This document shows, piece by piece, positions 26,880 to 38,441 of a DNA stretch of 64,000 nucleotides (positions within the stretch are counted from its first letter, which is position 1; every line of letters starts with the position of its first letter). This DNA is from Pelargonium tetragonum (taxonomy: Eukaryota; Streptophyta; Magnoliopsida; Geraniales; Geraniaceae). Under the pieces are notes generated by a model. The model worked only from the letters and a program-made list of their open reading frames with translations. It searched no databases and had not been told where the DNA came from. The stretch is from positions 1-64,000 of the forward strand of contig JAYMTL010000083.1 in assembly GCA_036897445.1 (NCBI GenBank). Direction: 5' to 3'. Made by a program: the position numbers and the translations under genes.

Positions 26880-28640
26880 TGTGAGCTGATTGTATGCTAA
26901 TAAAGTCCCGGGACTCTTATCTTGTCTTGTTATAGATTTTACTAGATTTTAATTTGCTTTTGACTCTTTTAGTGGGATTTAAATTAATAATAGGAACGCG
27001 AAGTAGGCCTAGCTAAACAGGTAAAACTTTTACAGGAGCGGATTAGGCAAGAATTAAGGGCATTAAATATAAAAGATAGGGGTAGCAAATTCTTTGTAGA
27101 AGGGCCCCTTATAACTCATAACTCAGAGGTTAAAGTCCTATACATAATATTGGCATAGAGAGCTTATGAGCGCTTAATTATCTAAAAAAACTTGTCGAGA
27201 AAATTGCTTAAGGATTACTCTTTAAATTGGACCGCTGCGTCGAAGCAAGAGAGTCAGGGAAAGAAATCCGGACACTTCGAGTAACCCTATCGGAATTCTT
27301 TTTTAGACTTCTAATTAAGTGACATTTAATCCGAGGGAACCGCGGAAGCTTCTCTTTTTTTAATTAAATCTAAGAATGTTTGTACCCGTTAATAAGATAA
27401 TTAGAGGATCCTGCACTCCTTTGTAGGAAGAGCTCCGTGATTAAGATTGCAAGGATAAAAAGAGAGCTTAAGTTCAAATCTTTTAATACATGTATTTAGG
27501 AAGATAAAATATTCCGAATGTTGAACCGTTAAAATAAGGCATTAGTATAAGAATCAAACAGAAGTAAGTTGAGCCATTGTCTCGGCCCCGTGCAGGATGT
27601 GTAATTTTACCTGTGAATCCCCAAAAAAGTTTTAGTAAGTATAAGGGGGCACTTTCACGGGCTTCTTTGCAGGCAGTACTTTTTGTAGAGAATTGTATAG
27701 CTTTAGACTCATAATATAAAAACATAAGGTTCCCCGCTTTTTATAGGACCTAAGACCTAACTAAAATATTGAAACAGGAGGAGCTTGACATAGGAAAAAA
27801 GACCTTGACTTTTGAGAGTGCGCTTGAGTCTTGCTTCCAAACCTAAAAAACCATACCATAAAATAAAAAGCAGCTCAAAAAGACTCCTTATAGTTCCTAA
27901 CACCTAACACAAAGGGTAGCTGGCAATTTCTTTTGAATAGCTTTGAAACTTCAAGGCATGACGTAAGATGACCGAACCTTTAATTTGTAAAAAGTTGTTG
28001 ATATTTAAAAGGGTACCTATCTTTTTTTACTCCCTTCAGTGTTTAGAACACCCGCTTCTCCGAAACCTTAGCTTTTAGTCCCCAAGGAAGAAAATCAGAA
28101 GCTCTGTTATATACGGAGTCCTGTGAAGTGCTACAAACGTTAAGATAAGAGACTTCGGATAAAAGAAAAAGAAGGTATTATATAAACTATATATAGGATT
28201 AGTTATTACTTTTTGGGCATTTATACAATACAGAGTTTTTTGATTTGGGTATTACGGGCAATCCCTTTTACTCCAAGTAAGTTCTTTTTTATATTTTAAA
28301 ATAAAGGTTCTCCTAAATTATACTCATAAGTACGCCCGTTATTAGAAGTATAATCCTTAATTCAAAGCACCTAAAAAGGAGTGCCTTTTTAATCCCTAGT
28401 AAGTTTATCCCTTAACTTAATTTAATGAAGCAACCGGCTTTTTCTATAAAATCAATAGCAGAATAGGGAATTTTCAATAAAAAAATACTAAGATAAAGCT
28501 CTTACTAGATCAGATAGGCTTTGTTAACTTCTCCGTGAGGAATGCTCCTAAAAAGCAAGTCTTTAAAATTGCAAAAAAACAAGGTATACCCGCAAACATA
28601 CGTAACGGAGCTAAGACTTTGCGAGTTAATGTCAATTTCA

Positions 28641-28670
28641 ATACATACATATATACATATATATATATAG
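28641..28670. repeat. TA/CATA microsatellite
   Basis: About 30 bases of alternating purine-pyrimidine made of ATACAT units followed by (AT)n. It is a low-complexity slippage tract with no adjoining gene. Confidence 0.9.
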
Positions 28671-31047
28671 AAAGTACACGGAGAGATTGAGGATCTCTAC
28701 TACTCCAAGACTTGGGTTATACCTACCTAAGTAAGGGCTGACTTCGAACAATTTACGGGATAACTACTCAAGGGAAGCTCTCCAATAAGGGTGCTTTTTT
28801 AACTTAATCCTTTGTCTAATTCAGGGAGTTACTAAAAAAAGGCTAAACTTTAACGCGGAACTTCTCAAAGATTCCGATAAGGATTAACTTACTGAGTAGA
28901 GAGATAAATTGGGATTGTCTTTGTACCAAACCAATTAAAGCTTTTCAATAGAAACGGCTGCTGGAGTCCTCTACCTTGAATTTTACAACCACTTTTCAAT
29001 CATAAACTAGAGGGAGTTTTCCTTAAACTGAAAGGCGGGGCTACTTTTAGCTTTCATACTCTTAAAGAGCACTTGTCAAGATCGAGGATTCCACCCAGTT
29101 TACCACTAATAGAATTCGAATGTATAATAAGTTTTAGCTATACTAACTAAGATATACTTTTTCTTATGAACACGGAACTCTTGCAATATTACATACCTGT
29201 AAGTCCCTATTACTAACGGAATTTCTAGGACTCTTACTTTTAGCATGAATCGAGCTTTCGAAAAAGAATTATAGAATCTATTTGCAAATGCAAGCCTTTA
29301 CCTTTTTTTATGCTAAAAAAATCCCTTAATCCAGCAGGGTATAGGTATAACACAAGAAAAACTTTATTGTTTTAAAAAGAGTGCAATTTTGTCTAAGTAG
29401 TTGAGGTTGTAATACAGGACATCCTAGCCAATTACTGGTTTATAACAAGATTTGCTGGAGTAAAGATATAAGTATAAACAACACCTTTGGGGAGACTTTT
29501 TCTCTTTAAACAAGAATTCAAGAGCGGATCTCTGAGACGTAAGTTTTGCTGCAGTAGTTTTATTCAAGTTATATATAAAATTTCTGGCATTCCTCTTAAA
29601 CGGGAGTACTCTTAAAGAATTTAGAACCTGTGTGTTTTTCGGAGTACCCAACGATAATCATGGATATTCTTCTGTATCATTGGTTTGAGACTTATTCCAA
29701 GTAAAAGCTCTATTTTTGGGTAGTTTTAAGGAGGGTGCTATAATAAAAGCAACAATCTTATCCTTTTGAGGTATTTACAAAAAAAGAGGGCTACTTCAGG
29801 GAATCTTAAGCGGGATTCCCCTCAGCCCTTCGAACTTCAATTTGTATATGTACTACAGCAACCCGTCTAGAAGAAGTCATATATCTAGGATAATCTTTAC
29901 TAACAAAGGACTTGAGCCTGCCACTATTAGTTAAAAATATCAAGATTTTGTCAACGCGAGTCAAGTAGAAAACAAGGATGCTACGGATTTGACTTCGTAC
30001 TCTAACTCTTGGGTATTCTACGAGACCCTAATATTCCACCCGGGGCTTCAAATGAAATAAGACACAGGTTCGAATGCCCACAAGGAATAGTAATTCTAAT
30101 TTTTCAGAAGTAGTTAACCCGCGCAATACTAGGGTACTTTCCTTCAAAAAAGGCACTTGCTAGAAGGAACTAGTATTTTACCGAGGCGGGTATTAAACCC
30201 GAACTAATAGAGGTTATTTTAAGCAAATAAATAAGATATAAAAACCTCTGTTGGGTTTTTAATATAATAAGGTAAAAAAAGAGTATTTTGCTCCCTATCG
30301 TGCGTAGATATAGATGCTCTTTCAAAGAGGTGAAACCCATATTTCCACACTCCGGGTCCTATTCAAAACAAATTTCTGATTCCTAGTAATAAAAGTGTAC
30401 CTTTTAGTAAAAAGATTTGGACCTTGGGTAACAAGACTGGTTGTAGTTACGAGTCCTAATTGCTCAAAAGCGGGCTCCCATATGTAGTGTAGACAAGCTT
30501 GCTCTAGCCCTTACTCAACTCTATTAAGAAAATTTCCTTATGGAATCTGAAAGAGATAGATCCAGTACATAAAACAAAAGTATTAACCACCAAAAAAGAC
30601 TAGTTACAAAAAGTGCTTAATTCTGCAATGCAATAACACGGATATCCCTATAGAGTACCTATAAGATAATAAGGGAGCTCTTTAACAAATATAACTTAAG
30701 GTACCCTAAAAAAGAAATTTTTTACCTTTATTTAATTCAAATACTTTAGTGACTTGAACGGGTCCGTGTTATTTAGTCAAGGCTCCCCTTTGATGTTTAC
30801 AGAATACTTTACATTCCAGATGCAAGCTTTACACGCGGGATTCCCAATAAAGCCTTTCGAAATTGCTCTATAGTAAAAGTGCCATAAATTTACAAATAGA
30901 TAAATAGAGCGCCTATTAAAATTAGTATTACCTGCTATTGTTATAATATAAGGCCTTGGTTATCTTTTAATTACCAGAACCTTTCCAAAGAAATTCGTAA
31001 AAGGCAGGAGTACAAGAATCTTAAATCTCAGCCTGCTACAGGACCCC

Positions 31048-31062
31048 TTAATTACATTACCT
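31048..31062 (+). repeat. dispersed 15-mer, copy 2
   Basis: Exact TTAATTACATTACCT, preceded by GGACCCC and followed by TACCC. Flanks differ from those of the other copies, so the conserved unit is essentially the 15-mer alone. Confidence 0.9.
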
Positions 31063-32311
31063 TACCCAAGTCCTGAAACCGTTCCTAATATTCCCTAGAC
31101 ATTCTAGAGTTTTCCAACTTTACCTTGTTAGAAAGTAATTGAGTTAGACATATGCACAAACAAAACCCCTAAATTTACTGGAATAGGGACTCTCTCTAAA
31201 CTAAAAGAGTAGGCCAAAACTTCACTAATCCTGGCAAATTACCCTTTTTTATCTTGTAAAAAGTCCTATAGAATTCTCGTTGATTTGAAACTCTTCTTAA
31301 CTTTGTAGCTCCTTTGTTAGTTCTTGATGCTAGCTGCTACCTTACCCGTCTTAAACTTAAAAGCCTTGCTCTTCATGATAACTCTACCTTTAAAAGGAAC
31401 ACCGACAAGAAAAAGTTTTCACTTTATTCCACTTCCTTACTTATAAACTTACAGGTCTTTCCTAAGTTACCCGTATCCTAGATTCGAAATTCTTACATTT
31501 GAGTAAATAGCTTCGAAAAGTAAGGGACAATAAAGCAAACCCCTAATACATCCCATAAGTGTAACAAGAAAAAGGCTACAGTTACTATCCCGAATGTCCT
31601 TTATCACCAGCTTAGATACCTTTTAGACTTCTCCTAAGTTCTTTTTTGATGAAATTGCTTTACTAGCTCCTTCAAATTCTATTGGACCTTGTTTAGAACT
31701 GAAGTTGAGTAGCTCAAAACTAACCGGGCTTACCTAAAGTCTTTATTTCTTGTAAAAACAGAAATAGATATTCGGTATTGCTTTTTCTCCTTTTTCTGTA
31801 ACGTACAGGAAACCCAAAAAGGAGATTTGACTTTAAACTGATAACACTCCCCCGGAAATAGGAAGAGTGACTACTAGACTCAAATAACCCTTAAACTCTT
31901 TACTCTTTTATTAATATTAAAGGGCCCACTTTAGATAAAAGAAGGAATGCGGATTCTTACTCTCTATCTTATTCAGCTGTACTGAGGGGGTTATGAGCCC
32001 TACTCTTATCTGTATTCCCTGTCTTTTGGGGTATTGAAGTATATCTAGAGCGTCTTATTCTTATAGTTATAGGTTCTATTTTAGATAGTACAAGATACCT
32101 AACGCTAGCTTCTTATGGAACTACTTCTTCTTAACTTGTTTCTTAGTCTTTGCAGTACTCTTATCCCCCACTCTTAAGTAAGGATAGGAGTTTTTCTTTG
32201 TCTTATGGAGCTTATCTGTACCTATTGTACTTACTGTATTCCTTATCTTATTGTAAGGAGGAAGTCTCTTTCTTAGTATATATCTATAGCAGTATATTCT
32301 ATAAGTCTTAC

Positions 32312-32372
32312 TCTTTTATATATTACAGTAGTTTATATAATATGTATAAGTATTCTTTTATATATTATAGTA
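32312..32372 (+). repeat. 19-base near-identical direct repeat
   Basis: TCTTTTATATATTAYAGTA occurs at 32312-32330 and 32354-32372 with one C/T difference, 42 bases apart start to start, within T-rich block A. Confidence 0.85.
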
Positions 32373-33563
32373 ATAGATAAGTATAACTTGCTACTGATGT
32401 TATTGACACTAGAGGAACCTGCTTATTTGCTTTCTTATTCATACTCTGGATCTTCTTCTTAGTCTTCATCATAGCTAGACCCTGTAGGTGTCTTAATAGC
32501 GAGTCTTGAACATAAATGTTCCTTACTGCCTGCAGCTAATGTATTCTTGTGGCCAATTTGTCTTATACTGAATTTATCCATAGTACTTATTGTAATGTAT
32601 CCTTATAAACAACTCTATCTTTATATATTAGTTATAGAATATAGTTTAATAATAGATAATTTAATTGTTATAATCTAAAAAGGACTCTAATTCTAGTAGT
32701 AACTACCCTAATAGTTTGTAACTATAATATTTAACGAGGACCCTCTCTGAAAAGACTTCTAATGTCAATATAGCTTGCCGAGAAAGTTTAACCTTAGAAC
32801 CCCCCTTTTACTTTGTTGTTAGGTAATCCAGTGCGGGACAAGTTTCTTCTAAGGCCTCTCCAACTTTAAAATAAGTATAGAAGAAGGAAGAATAAGGGGG
32901 TATATTACTATAATGGATTAGAAGTTAATTAATAAGTATGTAATAGATAGTCTTGTTCTAGTTGAAAAAGAGAGTGATATTAGTCTAAGGGCTGTCGCAC
33001 CTCTAGTATTCTGCTTTTATCGTTAAAAGAGGAGACAAACCTTTTTATAGTAGGAAATAGTCAAAGTTCCCGACTGTAGCGTTAGCGGGGGAGGTTGCTG
33101 TATGATAGTGTATAAATAGTACAGACTTTATAGGCACATCAATGCTTATTAACTTGTTACTCTTCCGTCCCAATCTTTAAAGCTCTTATACTCTTTAGGC
33201 CTAGACCTTTATAAATAAGTCTCCGTACCTAGAGTCCTCCTTCGGGAGATAATACCCTTGTATTCTTCTTGGTGTTCCTTTGGGTGTGGAGCTAGTCTAT
33301 TTGTATTAGTTGTTTTATACTCCTTTTTAGTTAGATAGTTATAGTTTATTAAGGAATTAATGGGTCTAAGGGGACTCATAGTAGTTTCTAGATAGTCTTG
33401 GTTGTATAAGGATAATCCCTCTTTCTGCAGTTACTGACAAGGGAGGATTGTGCCCTAGTAACTAGATTATACGTTATCCTTACCGACCTTTTTTTGACCT
33501 TGACTTACTTCTTTAAATTTAAAAGCATGTAACTGCATACCTAACTTCTTAGCTAGACCTCTC

Positions 33564-33578
33564 TTAATTGCATTACCT
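33564..33578 (+). repeat. dispersed 15-mer, copy 3 (G variant)
   Basis: TTAATTGCATTACCT, differing from the main form at one position. It is preceded by TTAGCTAGACCTCTC and followed by a CTTAGTCTTGTTCTTG stretch. Confidence 0.9.
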
Positions 33579-33640
33579 CCTGCCTTAGTCTTGTTCTTGT
33601 ATTAGTTCTATACTGTATTTGGTCTATTAGCTAACTATTC

Positions 33641-33655
33641 TTAATTGCATTACCT
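33641..33655 (+). repeat. dispersed 15-mer, copy 4 (G variant)
   Basis: TTAATTGCATTACCT again, 77 bases after copy 3. The preceding TTAGCTA and following TTGTTCTT words also recur, so copies 3 and 4 look like a diverged local tandem duplication of a unit near 77 bp. Confidence 0.9.
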
Positions 33656-35445
33656 CTTGTTCTTTGTTCTTATCGTTAGGGAGGATAAAAAGCCTAGAGA
33701 TACTACCCCCCGGGTATAATAAAAGTTTGCCCTTGTTAAAGCAGGACCGAGGCTTTACCTGTGAAATTGGAAATTTCCCTGCAAATCAAAGAAAGATAGA
33801 AAAAATGTTACTAAAAATGCTCTAGCCTAGAGACCCCTGGGTTTACTCACGGGTTTGCCTAAGCAAAGCTAAAAAATCATTCTTTAGTGACCACTAAGTC
33901 AAAATATAGAAAGATACAAAGAATATTAGTCTCACATCCTGTTTTTAATTATACAAAGTAAAGCTTGGTCTTGGAATGGGGCCTAACTAGTACTTTTAGA
34001 AATCCCCTGAGAGAAGCTCTAAGTAGCTATAATTACACAAAAAACAAGGTTTAAGTTTTTTACCAGGACCTGGAATACACTTACCTCAATAGAATTTGCC
34101 TGGCACTAGAAAATGTCAAGGTATAAACCCCTTTTGTGAAACTAGAACCCAAAGTAAGGAACTAGTAAAAGGAAACTCTTCAACCTTATATTAAAGTCTT
34201 AAGGGAACCCGCCTTTTTAAGAGCTTAAAGTCCTTTAACTCTGTCCAATAGCTTACCACACAGAAGTACTAGCCTGGAATCTCTATTAATCATTTCAAAA
34301 AAGGATTTGTTTTATAGTTATCTACTTTTATAGGTAATACCAAAAAAAGACTCAAATTTTAAGTAAGGATAGTTTACACAGGTATACAAAAAATTAGCTT
34401 ATCAAAGCAAAGTTCTGAGATAGTGGATATAACTTTATTGTTAAGTAGACACAAGCCCAGCTAAGAGGAAATCAGGAGCTTATTGTACTTTAATATGCAA
34501 GCCCTTTAATTCGGGGGATACCTCTATATCTCGTAAAAGTATCCATTAAATGAAGATTTTTGTGGTTAGTGGCAGCGAGTTAAATTTAAGCTTTTTCTTA
34601 AGCAAAAGCGGGCTCTAACAATATAGAATAGAAGAACTTTGGTATATCCTTGGTTTATAGCTGGGCGTGAGTATTTTCATATATTAATAATTGAACAAGT
34701 CACTCTATTTTTATTTTATTTGATATGGGGTTTCCTACATTCAATTGAGTATTACGGGATACAAGCCAATTTCAATTTCCCTCTTTTGTTAAATTTTGCT
34801 GTATATAATATACATTACCTCGTGTTCTGCTTGTTTAAAAAAAATGTAGGGCAGTGAGAATAAGCTAAGGTAAGGGAATACCTATTAGAAGAGTACCCGC
34901 TGCAACAAAGGGACTCATAACAGATCTCCTAAGAAAATTGCAGTTTAGATTAGATAAGGGTATGAAACAGTTAAGGTATGTAGTTGTAGTGGGGGTATCT
35001 ACATATATACTCAAAACTCAAAAGACTTCCTGCATTTCCCTCCCTTCACTTATAATTTCTTAAATGAAAAGGAGCATAAAGGGTTAAAATCTTAATGAAG
35101 TAAAATTCAACTTTTATAGTTTTTTTGTCATATTATTGCATTCTAGGGGGTTGGCCTGTTAACCATTACGAGAATTAAAAAGGACATCATCCCGTTTGCT
35201 GCTTAGCTCAAACAAAGTTAATATAATGCTAAAAGTAAACCCGCGCAAAGGTGCTATTCATCATTATTTGATAAGATTTTTAGTGGTTCTACTTTATTAA
35301 TTTAATAAAGAGGGCTTCTTAGAAGTTTGAAATCCTATTTTTATGCTATACTTAAACTTTCAAAATAATTACCTAATTTAGCCAGAAATTCGTTTACTTT
35401 TCAGTCCTCTGACTCTCGCCCACTTTCATTTTTTAGGAACCAAGA

Positions 35446-35475
35446 AAAGGTAACGAAGTTAATTACATTACCTTT
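35446..35475. other. perfect 8-bp hairpin over the dispersed 15-mer
   Basis: AAAGGTAA pairs perfectly with TTACCTTT across a 14-base loop. The right arm is the 3' end of the TTAATTACATTACCT copy at 35459-35473 plus two T. The left arm is part of GGTAACGAAGTTA, a 13-mer that recurs at 51067, upstream of another copy of the 15-mer. The combination suggests a small structured repeat unit in which AGGTAA faces TTACCT. Confidence 0.75.
35459..35473 (+). repeat. dispersed 15-mer, copy 5
   Basis: Exact TTAATTACATTACCT, immediately downstream of GGTAACGAAG. It takes part in the hairpin described at 35446-35475. Confidence 0.9.
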
Positions 35476-35782
35476 CTTTTGAAATTGGTACTGGATTGTA
35501 ATACCAAAAGGACTCCCTGTTGAGATTATAGGTTCGATAAACGGCGTTACAAATTAGTATAGGATACCCCGTACTTCTTACTAAGGTGAATCTTGGCATT
35601 TTTCCAAAAAGAGTTGTTGATATTTATATAAGTTCTGCTTTTACTGGGATCCTTAAAAAAGCTTTCTAAGTGTTTTTTGTTTCTAGATTGTAGGGAAGCG
35701 CCGGACTTAAGCACTTCAATATATAGTTGCCCTTTTATTTCCCCTCTGATTTCCTTTAGATTAAAACTGTGTTCAGATTTTT

Positions 35783-35804
35783 AAGGTTTATAGAAGGTTT
35801 ATAG
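35783..35804. repeat. 11-bp tandem duplication
   Basis: AAGGTTTATAG is present twice in direct succession, with a third partial start (AAGG) after it. Confidence 0.9.
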
Positions 35805-36284
35805 AAGGAAGTTTCTCTACGAACTTTTTATCCTTTTTCGCGTTATCTATCATATAAAAGGTTATAACACTGGAGTTTGTAAAGAATTATTCTATCAATT
35901 TTTGTGGATTAACTTGGCGTTGTAGTAAGCAAATCTAATTAATGTACCTTATAAAGATAAAGAGTAGCTTTATTTCTAAACTACAAATATTCAAAGAGTA
36001 AATATAAGGAGTTTGTAACTCTATAAGAGCCTCTCCTTGCCAAGGCCAAACGAGGTACAGATTAAACCTCGAAGTTCTGCAACAAAAAGACTTTTAGCTG
36101 TTAGTAGAGGATTTTGTTTTTTCAAAATAACAAAGGAGTTCATTACAAAAAATCATTAAAAAAAAGAGTTTTGAGAATTTTTATTATAAGGGAGCCTTAA
36201 CTTAATATAAATACGAATGATTACCTTAAAACCGGGCTGAGTTAAAGAAGAAAAGGAATAGTCAAATGAATACGAAAATAGAAT

Positions 36285-36345
36285 AACTTTTGGATTTGAA
36301 CCTTCGCCTTGCACCTCTTTAGAGGGTTTTAACCACAAAGCATTA
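36285..36345 (-). pseudogene. degenerate tRNA-like fragment
   Basis: On the minus strand a GTGGTTA D-loop-like string (36330-36336) is followed about 34 bases later by an exact GGTTCAAATCC T-arm core (36292-36302), close to the spacing of a real tRNA. A three-of-four-pair D-stem can be drawn. The part between them does not form a proper anticodon arm: it holds instead a tight CCTCTTTAGAGG hairpin (36314-36325). GTGGTTA is common in Gln and Ser tRNAs, but no isotype can be given. Best read as a decayed tRNA, not a functional gene. Confidence 0.3.
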
Positions 36346-37099
36346 CATTACAAGGCAATTTACTTAATAAGCAAGCTTGTTACGTAAACGAAGAGCCGCC
36401 TTACTATCAGAAAATATACAACTACCCCGGTGAAAAAGCATCCGTCCAGTAAATATCTCTTTACAAAGTCAAAATCCCCCGAATCTAAGAATTGCCATAC
36501 GGCACCTTACTTAACCCTAGTTAAGCTAATTACACAGTTTAATTAAAACGCTTAAAGTAATCGGAGCGACTTTACCGGGGGTTGTAAAAAGTCCTCTTTA
36601 CTTGCAACACCCGCTTTTTAAAATTATAAAACATAGAAACTTTTAAGAACTCATTTTTAGTCTAGCTTTGTACAATATAATTTAACTTAGCATTTATTAG
36701 TTATGAATGGCTAACAGTAAACCCATTAATTAGAAAGGGATGCCTTTGGGTTCAACTTAGGTTACTATACACCTTTCTATCGCGGGTTGATACTCCTTAT
36801 ACTCGAGGGACTTACTGCGAATTCGGAATTAAATAGCACTTGATTTTATCAACGAGTATTTAAACAAGGCCTATTTCCACGGAATAACAAAGTAAAGGGG
36901 GTGCAAGAGTTTCTTTTTTAGTCTTAATTATTCTTATTTTCGGATAAACGGGTTAGGATACTCTCATTTTTTGGACAAAAATGCTTATCTGGGAACATAA
37001 TGTAGAAGCATAGATCCCTACAAGGAGCCGGGGATAATGTAGGACTTCTAAAACCTACCAATGTTCTTGGATTTTTAGGCCTTAGATTTAACAAACAAG

Positions 37100-37137
37100 A
37101 CCACTGACTAAGTACTTAACCACTGACTAAGTACTTA
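37100..37137. repeat. perfect 19-bp tandem duplication
   Basis: The unit ACCACTGACTAAGTACTTA occurs twice head to tail with no mismatch. Perfect identity between copies in otherwise decayed sequence points to a recent event, such as slippage or templated end-joining. This is the longest perfect tandem duplication I found. Confidence 0.95.
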
Positions 37138-38396
37138 TAACTCTCGAAGAAAGGTTTTAGGTATCTCTCCTTATAATGTTAAAAGGTAAAAGCTTTAGAC
37201 CCAACAATTGCTTCTACTACTTTAAAACCTAAGGCACCTACTAACCTGTTTGTATATAAACCCAGAAAAGTCTAAAAAGTAATCCGGGGTTTCTAAAGCA
37301 AGGGAAGGTATACCTTATAAAGGTATAAGAGATGACCAAACCACAACTCTAATTTTTATCTTTCTGTTCTGTAGAAATGCAATCCTATACAAGCCCTAGT
37401 TATCTCCTTCTTTGCGGATTGACCCTAAAAATTTAGATCAAGGAACTGCTACTTTGTTTAGAATTAATAAAGTCTTTCTTGCTTTATCATTTATCGGCAG
37501 AGTTTCCTAGAAATTCTTTAAATCCTTGTGCCTCGCCTGCTTAATAAAGGTGAAACTGCACAAATATTATTTTATTAGATCTAAGGCTTTCCCGGTAACT
37601 CTAATTGGACCAAGTCCTTGCCCCTTGTACAGCACCCCTCAAAATCCTTTTCTAATTCATAAGGATACTAGAAAACTAGGTAGAATTCTAATTAGGTTCC
37701 CAAAATACCCAGCCTCGTTAAAGTCTTTTGTTTATATAATTCCTAGATTAGAAAAGGTCAGCTCCAAATCTTTCTTTTAAGATAAGGAAATTTTATAAGG
37801 CTGCCTAGATTGTAACTCGAGCAAGCGTTGTTACAGAAGGAAGAATGAAAATTTCTCGCTCTACGGGACATGTTCCTATGATTATCTCTTTTTCAGTAAG
37901 CAGCTTCTTTTAACTTAAAGTCCAAAAGCTTTGTTATGAGTATAATTCTTAATAATATGGAATACTCAAGTTAATTAGTAATATAATTTTTAGTAGTACT
38001 AAACTGGGCAAAAGTTTCGTTTGTTTTTATTTCGTTCAAGGGGTTCTTTTCCAGTAGTAAAATCTCGTCAAGTTAGAACTTAGTTGGAAAGAAAAGGGAA
38101 CCTTTTAGATAAAGAATTGCTTATTTAATCCCTACAAGGGGTGAGATTCTTGTTGGGGCTTTTTATTAACTTATTACTTTTCACGGCAGCGAGGTAGAAT
38201 GGGCATTCGTGGGTTCGAGAATCCCTGTCTGTTGACTTAGCTATTGGTTATCCTTAGGCTGACAGAAGTCGTTCTTTTAGAAGTGATTAAATCTACAAAT
38301 ACATAAGAATTTTGACTATTTCTATTTATCTAAGCTAAGTTCTTTCTTTCAGGGGAACCCTGTATGAAATTCTTGGCAATATATAGCATAGCCTTG

Positions 38397-38441
38397 ATTT
38401 GACTTTAATTAATGAAACTCCCGCTTTAATTGAAGTCAAAT
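38397..38441. other. 16-bp hairpin with 13-base loop
   Basis: The left arm (38397-38412, ATTTGACTTTAATTAA) pairs with the right arm (38426-38441) over all 16 positions, with a single G-T wobble. The 13-base loop is TGAAACTCCCGCT. A further TTGACTT follows at once on the right. It is the longest near-perfect stem in the window. No gene lies nearby, so a role in RNA 3' end formation or as a replication structure is only a possibility. Confidence 0.85.

Larger units (their letters stand above)
14832..31047. other. long gene-free spacer
   Basis: Over 16 kb without a supportable gene. Open frames reach only 60-92 codons. The frame at 23603-23842 (79 codons, plus strand) has a hydrophobic N-terminus and A/T-rich third positions, but its product is not recognised. 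Visible structure consists of T-arm-like pieces in 15.99-16.30 kb, hairpins at 17437, 20759, 24804 and 25263, micro-duplications at 21483 and 26860, an 11-base T run at 21053, and an alternating TA tract at 28641. Confidence 0.75.
31990..33700 (+). repeat. T-rich TAG/CTTA repeat block A
   Basis: A block unlike its surroundings: T-rich on the plus strand and full of CTTA, TAGT, TAGCTA and GTCTTA words. It contains an internal near-repeat (32312-32330 and 32354-32372) and two copies of TTAATTGCATTACCT 77 bases apart with similar flanks. The string AAGGGCTGTCGCAC (32987-33000) recurs with one change at 57365-57378 inside the larger block B. I infer a family of decayed repeats. The open frame at 32150-32380 is Tyr/Ser/Leu low complexity arising from this composition, not a gene. 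Identity of the ancestral unit is unknown. Confidence 0.6.

Noticed and set aside
32150-32380. 76-codon Tyr/Ser/Leu-rich frame
   Set aside because: Low-complexity translation of T-rich repeat block A, including its internal 19-base repeat.
34639-34857. 72-codon hydrophobic frame
   Set aside because: Similar to the preceding case: membrane-like composition only, TTG start, no neighbours or ribosome-binding site.
38180-38235. tRNA-like GGGTTCGAGAATCCC with an upstream AGCGAGGTAGAA string
   Set aside because: The two parts are too close together to leave room for an anticodon arm. Most likely a small palindrome.
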